Assembly (NCBI GenBank): GCA_019918135.1 | Contig: WBZZ01004089.1 | Span: 15,001 to 79,000 of the forward strand | From: Paulinella micropora | Taxonomy: Eukaryota; Cercozoa; Imbricatea; Euglyphida; Paulinellidae | Length of the DNA: 64,000 nt | Direction: 5' to 3' | In this document: positions 20,498 through 29,827 of the stretch, piece by piece | Layout of the letters: each line of letters opens with the position of its first letter | Numbering within the stretch: the stretch's first letter is position 1 | The notes under the pieces: generated by a model | Databases searched by the model: none | Seen by the model: the letters and a program-made list of their open reading frames with translations, nothing else | What the model was told of the DNA's origin: nothing | Made by a program: the position numbers and the translations under genes

Positions 20498-20785
20498 ATG
20501 ACCACCCTCACCAGACTATCTGAAAAATTTGGACGACTTTCAATTGAGAAGAATAAGGAATTCTTTTCAGTAAGAGATGTCCAACAGATGATTGATGAAG
20601 AAATTAAGGGAATTGAAAAAAGTAGAGAAGGAAAGCCAACAGATGTTTTTCCGTTTGGCAAATACAAAGGAAAAAAATTCAAGATGTTGCTACCATTGAC
20701 AAATCATATCCTTGAATGGGTTATGAAACAGCCGTGGTTTGATAAACTTACAGACATTAAAAGTGAAGTAAAAAAATATTTATAA
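20498..20785 (+). CDS. Small protein with ExoX-C-like module
   Basis: A 95-residue ORF from ATG 20498. The N-terminal half is helical (LSEKFGRLSIEKNKEF, VQQMIDEEIKGIEK). The C-terminal half has FPFGKYKGKKFKMLL, then LEWVMKQPWF and a closing VKKYL. This GKYKGK ... WV ... Q.WF pattern is that of the small module found at the C-terminus of exodeoxyribonuclease X-type proteins. No catalytic exonuclease residues are present, so it is probably a nucleic-acid-binding accessory. The downstream SAP-like gene carries a second copy of the module. Confidence 0.55.
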   Translation: MTTLTRLSEKFGRLSIEKNKEFFSVRDVQQMIDEEIKGIEKSREGKPTDVFPFGKYKGKKFKMLLPLTNHILEWVMKQPWFDKLTDIKSEVKKYL

Positions 20786-20786
20786 T

Positions 20787-20856
20787 GATGTTTTATTCAC
20801 CCGCTACGCGGTTTCATAAAACACAAGCGAAGCGTTGTGACGGGCTCCGCCCTCAC
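20787..20856. terminator. Three consecutive hairpins after the ExoX-C-like gene
   Basis: Hairpin one: TTTTAT ... ATAAAA outer arms around CCGCTACGCGG (20,791-20,821). Hairpin two: CACAA ... TTGTG (20,822-20,839). Hairpin three: GTGACGGGC-TCC-GCCCTCAC (20,837-20,856). They directly follow the stop codon at 20,785. 3'-end formation at palindromes is known for mimivirus and its virophage; the role here is inferred from position. Confidence 0.6.
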
Positions 20857-20899
20857 ATCGTTTTTCTTTTAATTATTTTTTCTTAAAATTTTTCCGATG

Positions 20900-20944
20900 T
20901 TTTAGAATAAGCGAGAGTGCGTAGCACGAAGCGCAATTCTAAAA
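20900..20944. terminator. Conserved nested hairpin, PLV copy 1, left
   Basis: Outer arms TTTTAGAAT / ATTCTAAAA enclose a GC core GCGAGAGTGCG...GCACGAAGCGC with internal GTGC/GCAC pairing. Related copies occur at 27,595, 60,417 and 63,316. It lies between the ExoX-C-like gene and the ATG at 20,949, so it could end the first transcript or lie in the leader of the second. Confidence 0.65.
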
Positions 20945-20948
20945 TAAC

Positions 20949-21411
20949 ATGACTGACCTGAACACCAAGCAGGACTACTTGAATGAAATTGAAAAATGGA
21001 ACCTTGATGGTGATGTTAAAAGGCCAACAATTAAATGGACTAAACCTGAAATTGTTTCATTCTATGAGCAATACAAACCCCGCGACGATAATGTGAAAGT
21101 AGTTATTCCATTGGAAACCATAACGGATAAAGAAGAAAGCACACCTTTTAAGACAACTGATTTAAAAGAGACTAGTATCACTGAAATCAAGGCTAATGTT
21201 GGTGAAGAGATAGCGAATGCTACATGTACAGAAGAAGGATGTACATTAAAGAAAGAATACCAGCAAAATGAAACCGATATTTTTCTTCAATATGGTAAGT
21301 ATAAAAAAAATGAAAATTGAAGAAGTCGCTAAGATTGATAAACCATACCTTGAATATTTAATTTAACAACCTTATTTTAATAATAAAGATGCGGTAAAAA
21401 AATATCTCTAA
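20949..21411 (+). pseudogene. SAP-like plus ExoX-C-like protein, broken
   Basis: From ATG 20949 the first 45 residues (DYLNEIEKWNLDG, TKPEIVSFYEQYKPRDD) look like a SAP/HeH-type DNA-binding helix pair. A low-complexity acidic linker with two Cys follows. At about 21,295 FLQYGKYK begins an ExoX-C-like module, but one indel near 21,305 shifts the frame. The continuation (MKIEEVAKIDKPYLEYLI, then QPYFNN, ending VKKYL) contains an internal TAA near 21,363. The module is homologous to the end of the 20,498 gene. The likely role is DNA binding in replication or repair. Confidence 0.5.
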
Positions 21412-21458
21412 TATCACATTACCTTCCGTTTTATTTTATTATTTTTTTTCTTTCTGTA

Positions 21459-22695
21459 TCACTGATCCTCAATAAAATTAGCAATAATATTGACATTTCC
21501 TCCTCCACCAGCAGAGACAGACTTCTGTGTAAAAGTCAATACATCACTAGGAGACAGATATATATCATAATTTCTAAGATTAATTTGTTGAGTTGAATCA
21601 CTATTTACATATAGTTTAAAAATTGTTGTTCCGTTTGCGATAGCACTCGCCTTTGTGTCAGTATCTACAATTGAATACTTACAATCAACATCTGCAAAAC
21701 CTGCTCCAGTTAGTGTTCCATTTAATACCATTCTGACAACATTCGACTTAGTATCTTCATTTGTGATACTTATCAAAGTTGGATAAACATTTGAATAATT
21801 TGTTAAATTAGCACCACCTGCATCAAATGTTGCTTTATTCCTGATACTAATAATAGGACTTTCAGTTGTGTTTGCTGCTTTACTTCCTTCCACTTCGTTT
21901 GTCATGCTGGTATTAATAGTATTCGTTCCCTCATTGAAAAAACTGGCACTCGCTGTTTTAAGAGTTTGTATTCCAGTCGCTGCATCATTTCTCATTGCTG
22001 CAGTAAAAGGTAATGTCGTATTTCGCAGGCTTACACCATTATTAGCATTCGCATACTCAATCATATGAACTAATTGAAATAACGCCGTAATGGGATTTTC
22101 AATATAAAACTTAATAGCACCAAACCCAAGATACTGAAATTGAATTTGAAATACATTTCCTCTGCTCCAGTCTAAGTTTGGCATAGCATAATTTCCATCG
22201 CAAGGGTCGTCCCAGTCTTCTTGGTCAATATAAACTGCAGCACCTCCTTTACAATGTGCAATATTCATTCCTGCTTGATTTTTGTAAAAATAAAATCCAT
22301 CAACGAGATCATTTCCTATTCCAATATATGAATAGTAATCTTTTGTATCATCCGTTGTCCATAGAGCAGTAAAGCGGGCTAGGACACCCATTCCAGTTCT
22401 ATATTTTATTCTCCTTTTACTTACCAGTCTAGCATCTGCTGTAGCATCAGCAGTTGTTTTCAATTCAGCCATATTATTCAAAAATGACACAGTCGATTTT
22501 GTTTCTGTTTTTGTCCATATCCTAGTATTAATTGTATATGGAAAGATTTCTTGTAATACTGGTGTTAATTGACCTACTACTGCTTCGCCACAAGCGGTTT
22601 TTGAATTATTTGTCAATATTACCATCATATCCAACACTGACATTTATAAATTCTCCGTCTGGATTTTGTGCGATTAAGTTTCTTTGGTGGGACAT
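21459..22695 (-). pseudogene. PLV virion-type protein of unknown role, one frameshift
   Basis: About 410 codons. The natural start is the ATG at 22,695 (MSHQRNLIAQNPDGEF). The frame changes near 22,610, and the remaining 394-codon ORF is uninterrupted. It is rich in Asn, Thr and aromatic residues, without Cys clusters, and looks like a beta-rich structural domain (YYSYIGIGNDLVDGFYFYK; FQIQFQYLGFGAIKFYIEN). It is adjacent to and co-directional with the capsid gene, so a minor virion or fibre protein is a reasonable inference. I cannot name a family. Confidence 0.5.
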
Positions 22696-22748
22696 TGTAG
22701 GTCTATATTATCAAAAAAAAAAATTTATTTTTATTTTATTATTCTTTT

Positions 22749-24200
22749 TTAACTCATCAAAATTTCAATTCCCTTAACAAGCACACTTCGTTGAAGAATG
22801 GCAAAAGTGTAATGGTTAAGATTATTTCCAGCAGTAGTTGAAACGAACTCATATCGCCTCTCGGTGTCAAGGCTCAGACCACTTACCTCATATCCATCGG
22901 TATCCTTATCACATAGTGGGCGGTTATTGTCCCAAGTATCCACATGAAACCAGTTGTAATGATAGACATCGCTGTTTAGGATAGCACTTCCCTTCAACTT
23001 ATCTTTCAAAATCATATAATCTTCATTCTCAGAGGTGTCAATGTCAAATTGTTGAAGACGAGAACCATCCAGAGTTGTATAATATGAAATAATCTTTGCA
23101 TCCGCTCTGTTATCATTGTCGAAAGCAGTATTTTTGTTTTCATCGTTGTGGAATGCGGAAGTATAAATTCTTCTAATTCTCTCACCCTGTGAGCGGTTCA
23201 TTTTTACTACGAAATTTGGTTCGCTGTTTGTAGGGTCTGCTTCCAAGAGATAGGGTATTCAATCTTAAATGGGAAACCTTCTCCCGCAATCTTCTGCTGT
23301 ACACCAAGGACTACATTTGGGTCAGTCTCTACGGCAAGAAACAGATTCAAGTTTGAATTAGTAGCACCAACAGCAACCTGTGCAGCACCAGTAGAAATAC
23401 TGCTTGCATCAGTTCCATAGAAAGTAGAGCGGTTAGTACCATCCCACACAATTCGCAAATCCAAAAATTTCATTAAAACCAATAGTCTTATCTAGTTCAA
23501 AAATAGTTCCAAAAATCATACCCAACGGAAGTTTAACTTTAATGACAGGGTCGGCGTGCGCATTAGTTCCTCCTTCAAAATACTTAGCCTCCTCAAAAGG
23601 AACATTAACAAGGCTATAATTTCCAGCAGTGCTATCGGCGAGAGCGGTATCATTATGACGGCGGGCATTAACAAGTGGCACTTGGTAGTATCCTTGAACT
23701 GCAGCAACCACTCCAGCAGTATTGACTGCATCAGTAATTGCTTTTCTTTCCGCTACACTTCCTATCTCAACTTTTCCAGCATTACACTTTTGAAGCATAG
23801 CCCCGCTAGATACACTCGCCCCGTGGTTTTCAAGTGCCATAAATTTTTCATATTTAATTTCAGGCTTCCAAATCATCTTAGTGTAATTATCCACATGCTG
23901 TATATTACACAAATATTGACCGCTTCGGCTTCGCAGTTCAATTCTTTGTATCATAGGCAAGCAATACATAAACATACGATTGTAGCCAGCAGAAGCATCA
24001 GGAGTGTAAGTAAATCGCAATACACTACGGGCAAGGTTTAAAGGGCGAGCAGGGATTTCGAATGTGCTTTCATTACCTCCAGCAGTGGTAATTTTAACAT
24101 CAGCCGACCCTTCACGGGCAGTAAGTTTGTTCAATTCATACTTACCCGTGAGCAGTTCCTTAGTCTGATGGACTAGTTCTCCTCCATATTGGACAGGCAT
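22749..24200 (-). pseudogene. PLV major capsid protein (double jelly-roll), two frameshifts
   Basis: About 480 codons from ATG 24,200 (MPVQYGGELVHQTKEL). Typical PLV capsid segments are visible: LARSVLRFTYTP, MIQRIELRSRSGQYLCNI, then VKLPLGMIFGTIFELDKTIG before the first frameshift (about 23,470). LDLRIVWDGTNRS follows, and the second frameshift is near 23,240. The end is HYTFAILQRSVLVKGIEI. Two jelly-roll halves of roughly equal length fit Polinton/PLV capsids, which form the trimeric hexons of an icosahedral virion. PLV copy 2 retains only the first nine codons of this gene. Confidence 0.8.
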
Positions 24201-24289
24201 TTTTTGTTTTGTTTTTGAAGTGGTGTAAGTTGATTAATACACGAAATATATTTATAGAAAAAAATAAATAATTCTAAAATTAAAAATAA

Positions 24290-25101
24290 TTACCGCGATT
24301 TTAACAAATTGAAAAATGACGTAAATAAACTAAAATAATTAGTTTCACGATAAACCAACAATGTCATAACTATTCCCAAACCATTAAGATTAATCGCTTG
24401 GTCGTTTTCGTCTGTCAAGTAAAACCTAAATACATTGTTTGAATTAGCGGACAATGTTTTCCCGTACTCACTACCAGAGCCGTCATAGATAACAGACCCA
24501 AAAGGAATTTCGTTGGCTGTGTATATTTCTTGTAGCACATGATTATCTCCTTCATTCACTAAATCCGATTGAAGATACAAAGTTTTTTCACCAGTTAAAA
24601 TAATTACATTTGGTGATTTAATAAAATCATTAGCAAAGAAATATGTTGAATTTCTATCAAAACCCATAACCTCATGAATGCGGGTATCACCATCAAATAT
24701 AAACCGCGGTTGAATACCTCCGTTATTTGAAACACTGAATGTTAATTTACCATCCTCCGCTTCTGTGTTTGTATTGTTGCTTGAGACGACATAAGTATAG
24801 TCATTCGGACTTTCTGTCGTCAGTACCTCGGCCAGTTTATTTTTTAAGTTGTTCATTGTGTAGTTTCCCTCAGGTATTGTAATTAAACCTCATACCCGTC
24901 TTCGGATTATGTAAAAGTATTATATGGAGAGGCAACTGAATCATAAGATTTTGGAACATAGATATGAAGAATTTTACAATGTGTGGGATTGTCTAACCCC
25001 TTCATATTGACTTCGTGTGTGAAGTCGCTATCTGTGCCCGTTATTATATTTTTACTATTTATGTAATAGATACCCGAACTTCTTCCTCCCTTGTAGTCCA
25101 T
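24290..25101 (-). pseudogene. PLV penton (minor capsid) protein, copy 1, broken
   Basis: It aligns along its whole length with the intact 270-residue gene at 60,464-61,276. Two lesions are seen: a TAA near 24,910 in place of the Leu codon after SPYNTFT, and a one-base loss near 24,893 that shifts the frame. The remaining 188-codon ORF is otherwise collinear with copy 2. The penton is the single-jelly-roll vertex protein of PLV and Polinton capsids. Confidence 0.75.
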
Positions 25102-25158
25102 GATATATTATGTGAATAATTTTTGGATATCTGATATATCAAAATATAAACTATTAAT

Positions 25159-25620
25159 CTAATTTATATGTTTGTTTCTCCTGTAATGTCTTTCTCTCCC
25201 TTGCATTATATATGTTCCGCCACAAGGACAATAATGTGTTTTAAGTATTTCTTCTCTGTCTCTAGCATATTTCATTTTTAGATATTCTTTTATTTCAACG
25301 ATATGTGCTTGTCTGTATTCTTCATTGGTGCGCCCTGCTATTTGCTTATTTACACACTCTTCATTGTTTCTTATATGTTCTCCTTCTTTTTTCAATAAAC
25401 TTTCCCTATCGTTGCATGGATATTTTTCCAATAACTCAATATAAGCATCACAATATTTTAGTATCTCGTATAATGATACCCATTTTATTTTTTTGTTTTT
25501 GTAATCATTTCTGTGCTTAGCAATTCTCTGAGCCAATGATTGAGTTGTTGATCCAATATAAATTTTATCTGTATGATGAGACCTGATAGCATAAATCTTT
25601 CCTTGCTTGTAGTCTGGCAT
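25159..25620 (-). CDS. GIY-YIG nuclease with Cys/His tail
   Basis: An intact 153-residue ORF. KIYAIRSHHTDKIYIGSTTQ (residues 7-26) holds the GIY-YIG strands. QRIAKHRNDYKNKK supplies the usual Arg, and a Glu-rich segment (LLKKEGEHIRNNEECVNKQ) carries the probable metal-binding Glu. The C-terminus CPCGGTYIMQGRERHYRRNKH is a C-x-C ... H ... H finger. It lies between penton and protease on the same strand and is absent from that position in PLV copy 2, so it behaves like an inserted selfish gene. Confidence 0.8.
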   Translation of the reverse strand: MPDYKQGKIYAIRSHHTDKIYIGSTTQSLAQRIAKHRNDYKNKKIKWVSLYEILKYCDAYIELLEKYPCNDRESLLKKEGEHIRNNEECVNKQIAGRTNEEYRQAHIVEIKEYLKMKYARDREEILKTHYCPCGGTYIMQGRERHYRRNKHIN

Positions 25621-25662
25621 ATTCTTTTATATTCTTTTATATTCTTTTATTTAATACATAAT

Positions 25663-26723
25663 TCATATCAAAGTGTCAAAGCCGTAGCCATTTTGGGCTT
25701 TTAAATTTTCTGCTTCGTCTTCTTTTAGGTCTGTGAAACCGCTGGCGAATTTAAACCTTACACCTTTTGAACGAAGGAGAAGAAAACACATAGCAAACCA
25801 TCCACATGTGTCTGAAGTATCACTCTGCTCTTTTACTTGATTAACCTTCATTAATAAATAACTATCTGGATTACTTTTATTTACTAGTTGTTTCATTTGT
25901 TGTTGAAAGTCTTCCGTTGGCTCGTAAAGTGCTAAAGGGTTATACACTTCAATAGACCTATCTTTTTCTAAATCCAACCAAATATTTATCCAGTGCTGTC
26001 CTTTTTCATTGCTAGGGTCGGTATTCATAATAAATCCGTATCGCTTTCTGCTTCCTGGCTTCAACTTGTAGATTTCATCACTGGCTATCGCTCCGAGATA
26101 CCATCCATATTTTTTCATTATGTCGTCTATTTCATTAGTCATTAAACCGCGACCCTCTCCAGTTTGTTCGTCTGGCTGTTGCTCGTCTGTCTGTGGTTGC
26201 TCTGGTTGTGAGGGGACAAACCCCTCCAAATCGCTTCGCTCTTGCTGACCAAAGGTCGCATCTTCAACTTCGTTGAAGTCTGGCTGTGACACCTCTGGCT
26301 CTGGTTGCTGGGGCTGTGGTTGCTGTGGCTGTGGTTGCTGCGGCTGTGGCTCTTGTTGCTGTTCATTTCTATATTTATTTATAAGAGCATTAACATAATC
26401 TTTTTTTCTCATTGAATATGTCCATTCTTTTCTTGTTAATACTTTTTAATGTTTTCTACGGAAAACACTTTATTAATCAAATATTCTAAACCAGTTCCCG
26501 TTTGTAATCCCAAATATTCTGCGAGTTTCTTTTTTACTTCATTCTTTTCTTTTCCTACATCTATTTTATGTTCTACAATTTTGTCTATTATCCATGCTGC
26601 CCTTTGGTTCCAACCTTTAACATCGTGGCCTTCATTTTTAAGTTTATCCCTTAATGCTTCACCAAGAATTTTAATAGGAAGTTTTTTCTCAATATTACTA
26701 TTTGACAATCCATTCTTTAACAT
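25663..26723 (-). pseudogene. Adenain-type maturation protease with N-terminal extension, one-base deletion
   Basis: The C-terminal 155 residues are the protease: GQHWINIWLDLEKD (catalytic His), VEVYNPLA (acidic/Asn partner) and SDTCGWFAMCFLL (nucleophile Cys), the order of adenovirus/Ulp1-like C5/C48 peptidases. A Gln/Pro linker precedes it. The N-terminal 100 residues (from ATG 26,723) are separated by a one-base loss near 26,450, where copy 2 reads straight through. In adenoviruses and PLVs this enzyme processes capsid proteins. Confidence 0.8.
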
Positions 26724-26785
26724 TGCTTTGTATTTAGCCTCCTCTAGTTGGTTTCCTATATTTTTATTTAATGCTTCATGTGCTC

Positions 26786-27584
26786 CTAGCATTTTTTCAT
26801 ATCATCTATTGTTATTTGTTGCTTTTGAAATTCTTTTATTCTGTCTGCTATACTTTGTATTTTACTAGGATCCCAATTATCTATATCTGCTTGAGTAAAA
26901 ACTCCAGAATTTGTGATTAATTTTTTATTGTCTTCAAATTCTTTATTTGGCTTAACTTTACCTCTGGCTGTGCTTGTTGTTCTTGTGGCTGTCCCTGCTG
27001 TGGTAGCATAATATATTGATATTGTGGTGGCGGTAATGCTTGTATCCTATTTTTTCTGTCTTCTTCATATTTTACATCTTCTATGAGTTTTTGCTCCCTT
27101 CTTAGTTCTCTGGCTTTTTGTTCTTGTCGTTCATTAATATCTGCTAGTTCTCTTTTGTGTTCCCTATCCATTATCTCTTGTCTTTCCTTAGCATCTGCTA
27201 TGTCTTTTCTTTCTTGCCTCTTCTTCTCCTCGTCTAAATCTTCCCGTGCCTTTCTTTCTTTTTCTCTATGGTTTCAATACCTTCATACTTTTCCTTTCTG
27301 AGTTTGTCTAAGTGGTCTTGAATTGCTGTTCTCGTATTCTGTTTAATCTCTGACAGGCTCTGGACTTTTCTTAAGTCTTCCTTCTTTGTTTTTTTCTTTG
27401 CTTTTGGTCTGCTCAAGTATTTCATAAAAAGTTTAAGAATTTGAAGTTTGCTCATATCATTTGTTTTCTTACCGAAATTAAGATAATATTTTTTACCCTT
27501 TTGGATAATATATGGCCTCCCGCTTTTATTTCTATAAACCCGCGGGGGTCTTAATTTCTGTTTCTTCGCTTTATTGACTACCAT
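26786..27584 (-). pseudogene. Basic coiled-coil PLV protein, copy 1, broken
   Basis: Starts MVVNKAKKQKLRPPRVY and has the same SGRPYIIQKGKKYYLNFGKK block as the 296-residue gene of copy 2. It continues with a long KR/E-rich helix and a Pro/Gln segment (ALPPPQYQYIMLPQQGQPQ). Frameshifts lie near 27,240 and 26,950. The C-terminal part (SKIQSIADRIKEFQ) overlaps the start of the protease gene, as in copy 2. A DNA-condensing or internal virion role is a guess from charge and position. Confidence 0.6.
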
Positions 27585-27594
27585 TTTATAGATA

Positions 27595-27640
27595 GTTTAG
27601 AATGGCGTTTCGTGCTGTCGCACTCTCACTTATTCTAAAC
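27595..27640. terminator. Conserved nested hairpin, PLV copy 1, right
   Basis: GTTTAGAAT / ATTCTAAAC arms around GGCGTTTCGTGC ... GCACTCTCACTT, the reverse complement of the 20,900 element with small changes. It is downstream of the small minus-strand gene ending at 27,737. Confidence 0.65.
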
Positions 27641-27681
27641 CATCGTTTTTTATTTGGGAAAAAATTAATCTGTTTTCGATG

Positions 27682-27730
27682 GTTATCAACAAACGGGAGT
27701 TGCGGTAGCAACGAGAGTGTAGTTGATAAC
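27682..27730. terminator. Second nested hairpin after the small PLV gene
   Basis: Perfect 9-bp arms GTTATCAAC / GTTGATAAC with an inner TTGC-GGTA-GCAA stem-loop. It begins seven bases after the stop codon at 27,737 in the direction of transcription. Confidence 0.65.
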
Positions 27731-27736
27731 TATCTT

Positions 27737-27925
27737 TTAAAATTTAAGGGCCCCGCATCCTCTCTGTTTTTTCTTACCATAACCAAGTTTTGAAGCGGTG
27801 GCTTGGACAGACCCAGCATAAGGAACTCCAATACTGCTTAAGGCTCCCGCAGTTCTAGAAATGACTTTGTTATCACGAAGGAATTTATTAACAGCCAAGG
27901 CCGTTTTCCCCACTTTTTGCCAGTT
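27737..27925 (-). pseudogene. 3' two-thirds of the small basic PLV protein, cut by a junction
   Basis: Sixty-two codons in frame from INWQKVGKTALAVNKFL to the stop match the C-terminal part of the 103-residue protein at 63,437 (near identical through FLRDNKVISRTAGALSS). Upstream of INW the PLV sequence ends abruptly and the acidic gene of fragment B begins. The remaining PLV gene in this direction, the ATPase, is absent. Confidence 0.8.
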
Positions 27926-28437
27926 AATTTCTCCTTCGCCTTCTCGGGCTCGTGCTCTTCCTCCTCAGTCACACCTGATTCGTCTTCCTCTTTCCCCTCC
28001 TCGTCTTCTTCCATCTTCTCTGGCTCGTCGGCCTCCTCTGCAGCCTTCGGCCCCTCTTCCGTCTCCTCCGTCTTCTCCTTGTCGTGTTCTGTGGCCTTCG
28101 GCCCCTCTTCCTTCTCTTTTGTTTCTGCGGCCTTCGGCTCCTCTTCCTTCTTCTTTTGTTCTACAGCCTTCGGCCCCTTCGCTTCTTCTGTCTTTGCGGG
28201 CACTGCCATTGCCGGCGCCGCCTCCACCGGCTCCAGCAGCTGCATGGCCGCGCCGAGGTTAGGATTTGCGTAGTGCATGAGGCCGCGGGCCTTGGCAGAG
28301 ACTGCCACGGGGCCCTGGTTTTCCGGTCGCTTGAGCCGCTTTGGCATAGGCGATTCATCCAGCCAGGCCGGCCTCTTGTGAGAATTGCCCGCTACTACCG
28401 GCCGGGTGCTGATCCACGGACAGTTTGGAGCAAACAT
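27926..28437 (-). pseudogene. Fragment-B protein with YANP motif and acidic repeats, 3' end lost
   Basis: ATG 28,437 begins MFAPNCPWISTRPVV, then a basic MPKRLKRPEN and AKARGLMHYANPNLGAAM. The last block is shared with the start of the neighbouring WH2 gene (AKTREIMKYANPQLSAVL). Repeats of KGPKAxExKxKEE follow, turning into an acidic run. The sequence joins PLV copy 1 at about 27,925, so any C-terminal domain (WH2 motifs are possible by analogy with the paralogue) is missing. The open frame continuing to 27,838 is frameshifted PLV sequence. Confidence 0.6.
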
Positions 28438-28470
28438 CAGTATTTGTTTACTGATCGTCAGGAAAAAAAA

Positions 28471-29597
28471 TCATTTGAGCCCCTCTTCTATGATCTTCTT
28501 CCTGGCCACCAGCCTGGCCTTTTTCTTTCTTATGGCTTCTGTCTCGTCCGACTTGCCGTGAAGGTCTTCCTCTTTCTTAATCTGCGCCTCGAGCTCGGTT
28601 ATCGCTTCGCCCAGCTTGTGTGACCAGGCCCTCAATTTCTCTTCTTGTTTGGGAGTCTTGTTCGCTTGGTACGCTGCTACTTGGTGTATAGCTTCTTGTG
28701 TCTTCAGGTCGGCTTTCTTGAGCGTAGCACCCTTCTTGATCAGGTCAAACCCCGTGGGCTTCTCTGCCTTTTCTTTCTCTTCTGCTGCCTTTTTAGCGGC
28801 CGCGTGCGCCGCTGCGTCGACTTTCTTAAGCTTGCCGCCCGCCTTGATCGCTTGATTAATCGCGTCTTGTGGATCTGTCGGCGCCGCTTTTTGTGTCTTT
28901 TGGTCGACTTTCTTAAGCTTCTTGCCGGCCTTGATGGACTGCATCAGCGCCTCTGTCGGGTCCGAAGCCGCCTTGATAATTTCTTTTCTCCATTCCTTGT
29001 ACGCCTCCTTAAACTGACTGGAATATTCCTCTTTTGTTATGACTCCGTCGTCTCGTTTTTGGCGCAGCTCTTCGTACTTAGCATGCATCGCGTTTGTCGC
29101 CTTTTCTTTTTTCAGCTCTTCGATTGGGCGGCCAGACATTTTGGACGCCAGCTCCCAGAGCTTCTGTTCCGAGTCGATTGAGTCCAGCGTCGATGCACCC
29201 GCGGCAGCTTTCGTGTCTGCCTTCGCGCCGTGTCGGCCGGCAGCGGCGGGGCGGCGGGGATTGACGGGCCCGCGCCGGTCGCCGGCAGCGGCGGGGCGGT
29301 GGGGATTGACGGGCCTGCGCCGGTCGCCGAAAGCGGCGGGGCGGTGGGGATTGACGAGCCTGTGCCAGTCGCCGACAGCGGCGGAGCAGTGGGGACTGGC
29401 GAGCCAGTGCTGGCAGCAGGCGCGACCGCATCCAGCACGGCCGAGAGCTGCGGGTTAGCATATTTCATGATTTCCCTGGTCTTGGCCGCCATCTCGACCG
29501 ACCCGCCGCCCACAAAGCCAGTGCGCTGCTTCTTGAAGGAAACAGGCGCATCGCTGGTAAAAGCGCGGCCGGCGTGCCTCTTGCGCCAGGGCTTCAT
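28471..29597 (-). pseudogene. Proline-rich, three-WH2-domain actin-nucleator-like protein, one frameshift
   Basis: About 375 codons from ATG 29,597. Order: basic start (MKPWRKRHAGRAF); AKTREIMKYANPQL motif; four proline-rich repeats of about 15-17 residues (SIPTAPPLPATGAGP); then, after a frameshift near 29,225, AGASTLDSIDSEQKLWELA and the rest of the protein. Three WH2 motifs follow: EALMQSIKAGKKLKKVD, DAINQAIKAGGKLKKVD and FDLIKKGATLKKAD. Each keeps the helix, the Gly and the LKK(V/A) element that binds monomeric actin. A charged coiled coil (KLGEAITELEAQIKKEED) ends it. A proline-rich region, three WH2 and a coiled coil is the layout of nucleators such as bacterial VopL/VopF. From the ATG inside (29,139) 222 residues with all three WH2 are uninterrupted. 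Confidence 0.75.
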
Positions 29598-29640
29598 GTT
29601 TCCTTCTGTTCAAAATCTGTGCAACGAAAATTAAAAAATC

Positions 29641-29790
29641 TCACTTGCCCTTCTTAACAATGTCCGCTGGCTTCTTCTTCTTCTTCGTTTTTTGGGGCTT
29701 CTTGGCAGACAGCGCGGCCTCCACTGCCGCCCTGGCTGGTTCGGCCTGGTTGACTAGCAAGCGAGTCCTGTCACTCAAGAACAGTGGCAT
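29641..29790 (-). CDS. 49-residue basic protein
   Basis: ATG 29,790 to TGA 29,641. It starts MPLFLSDRTRLLVNQ and ends in a lysine-rich tail (KKPQKTKKKKKPADIVKKG). It lies in the gap between the divergent WH2 and ATPase genes and is GC-rich like them. There is no known family; it is possibly a small DNA-binding protein or a chance ORF. Confidence 0.35.
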   Translation of the reverse strand: MPLFLSDRTRLLVNQAEPARAAVEAALSAKKPQKTKKKKKPADIVKKGK

Positions 29791-29827
29791 ATCTTTTTTT
29801 TAATATTCGGGGAGAAGTTTAAAAAAA

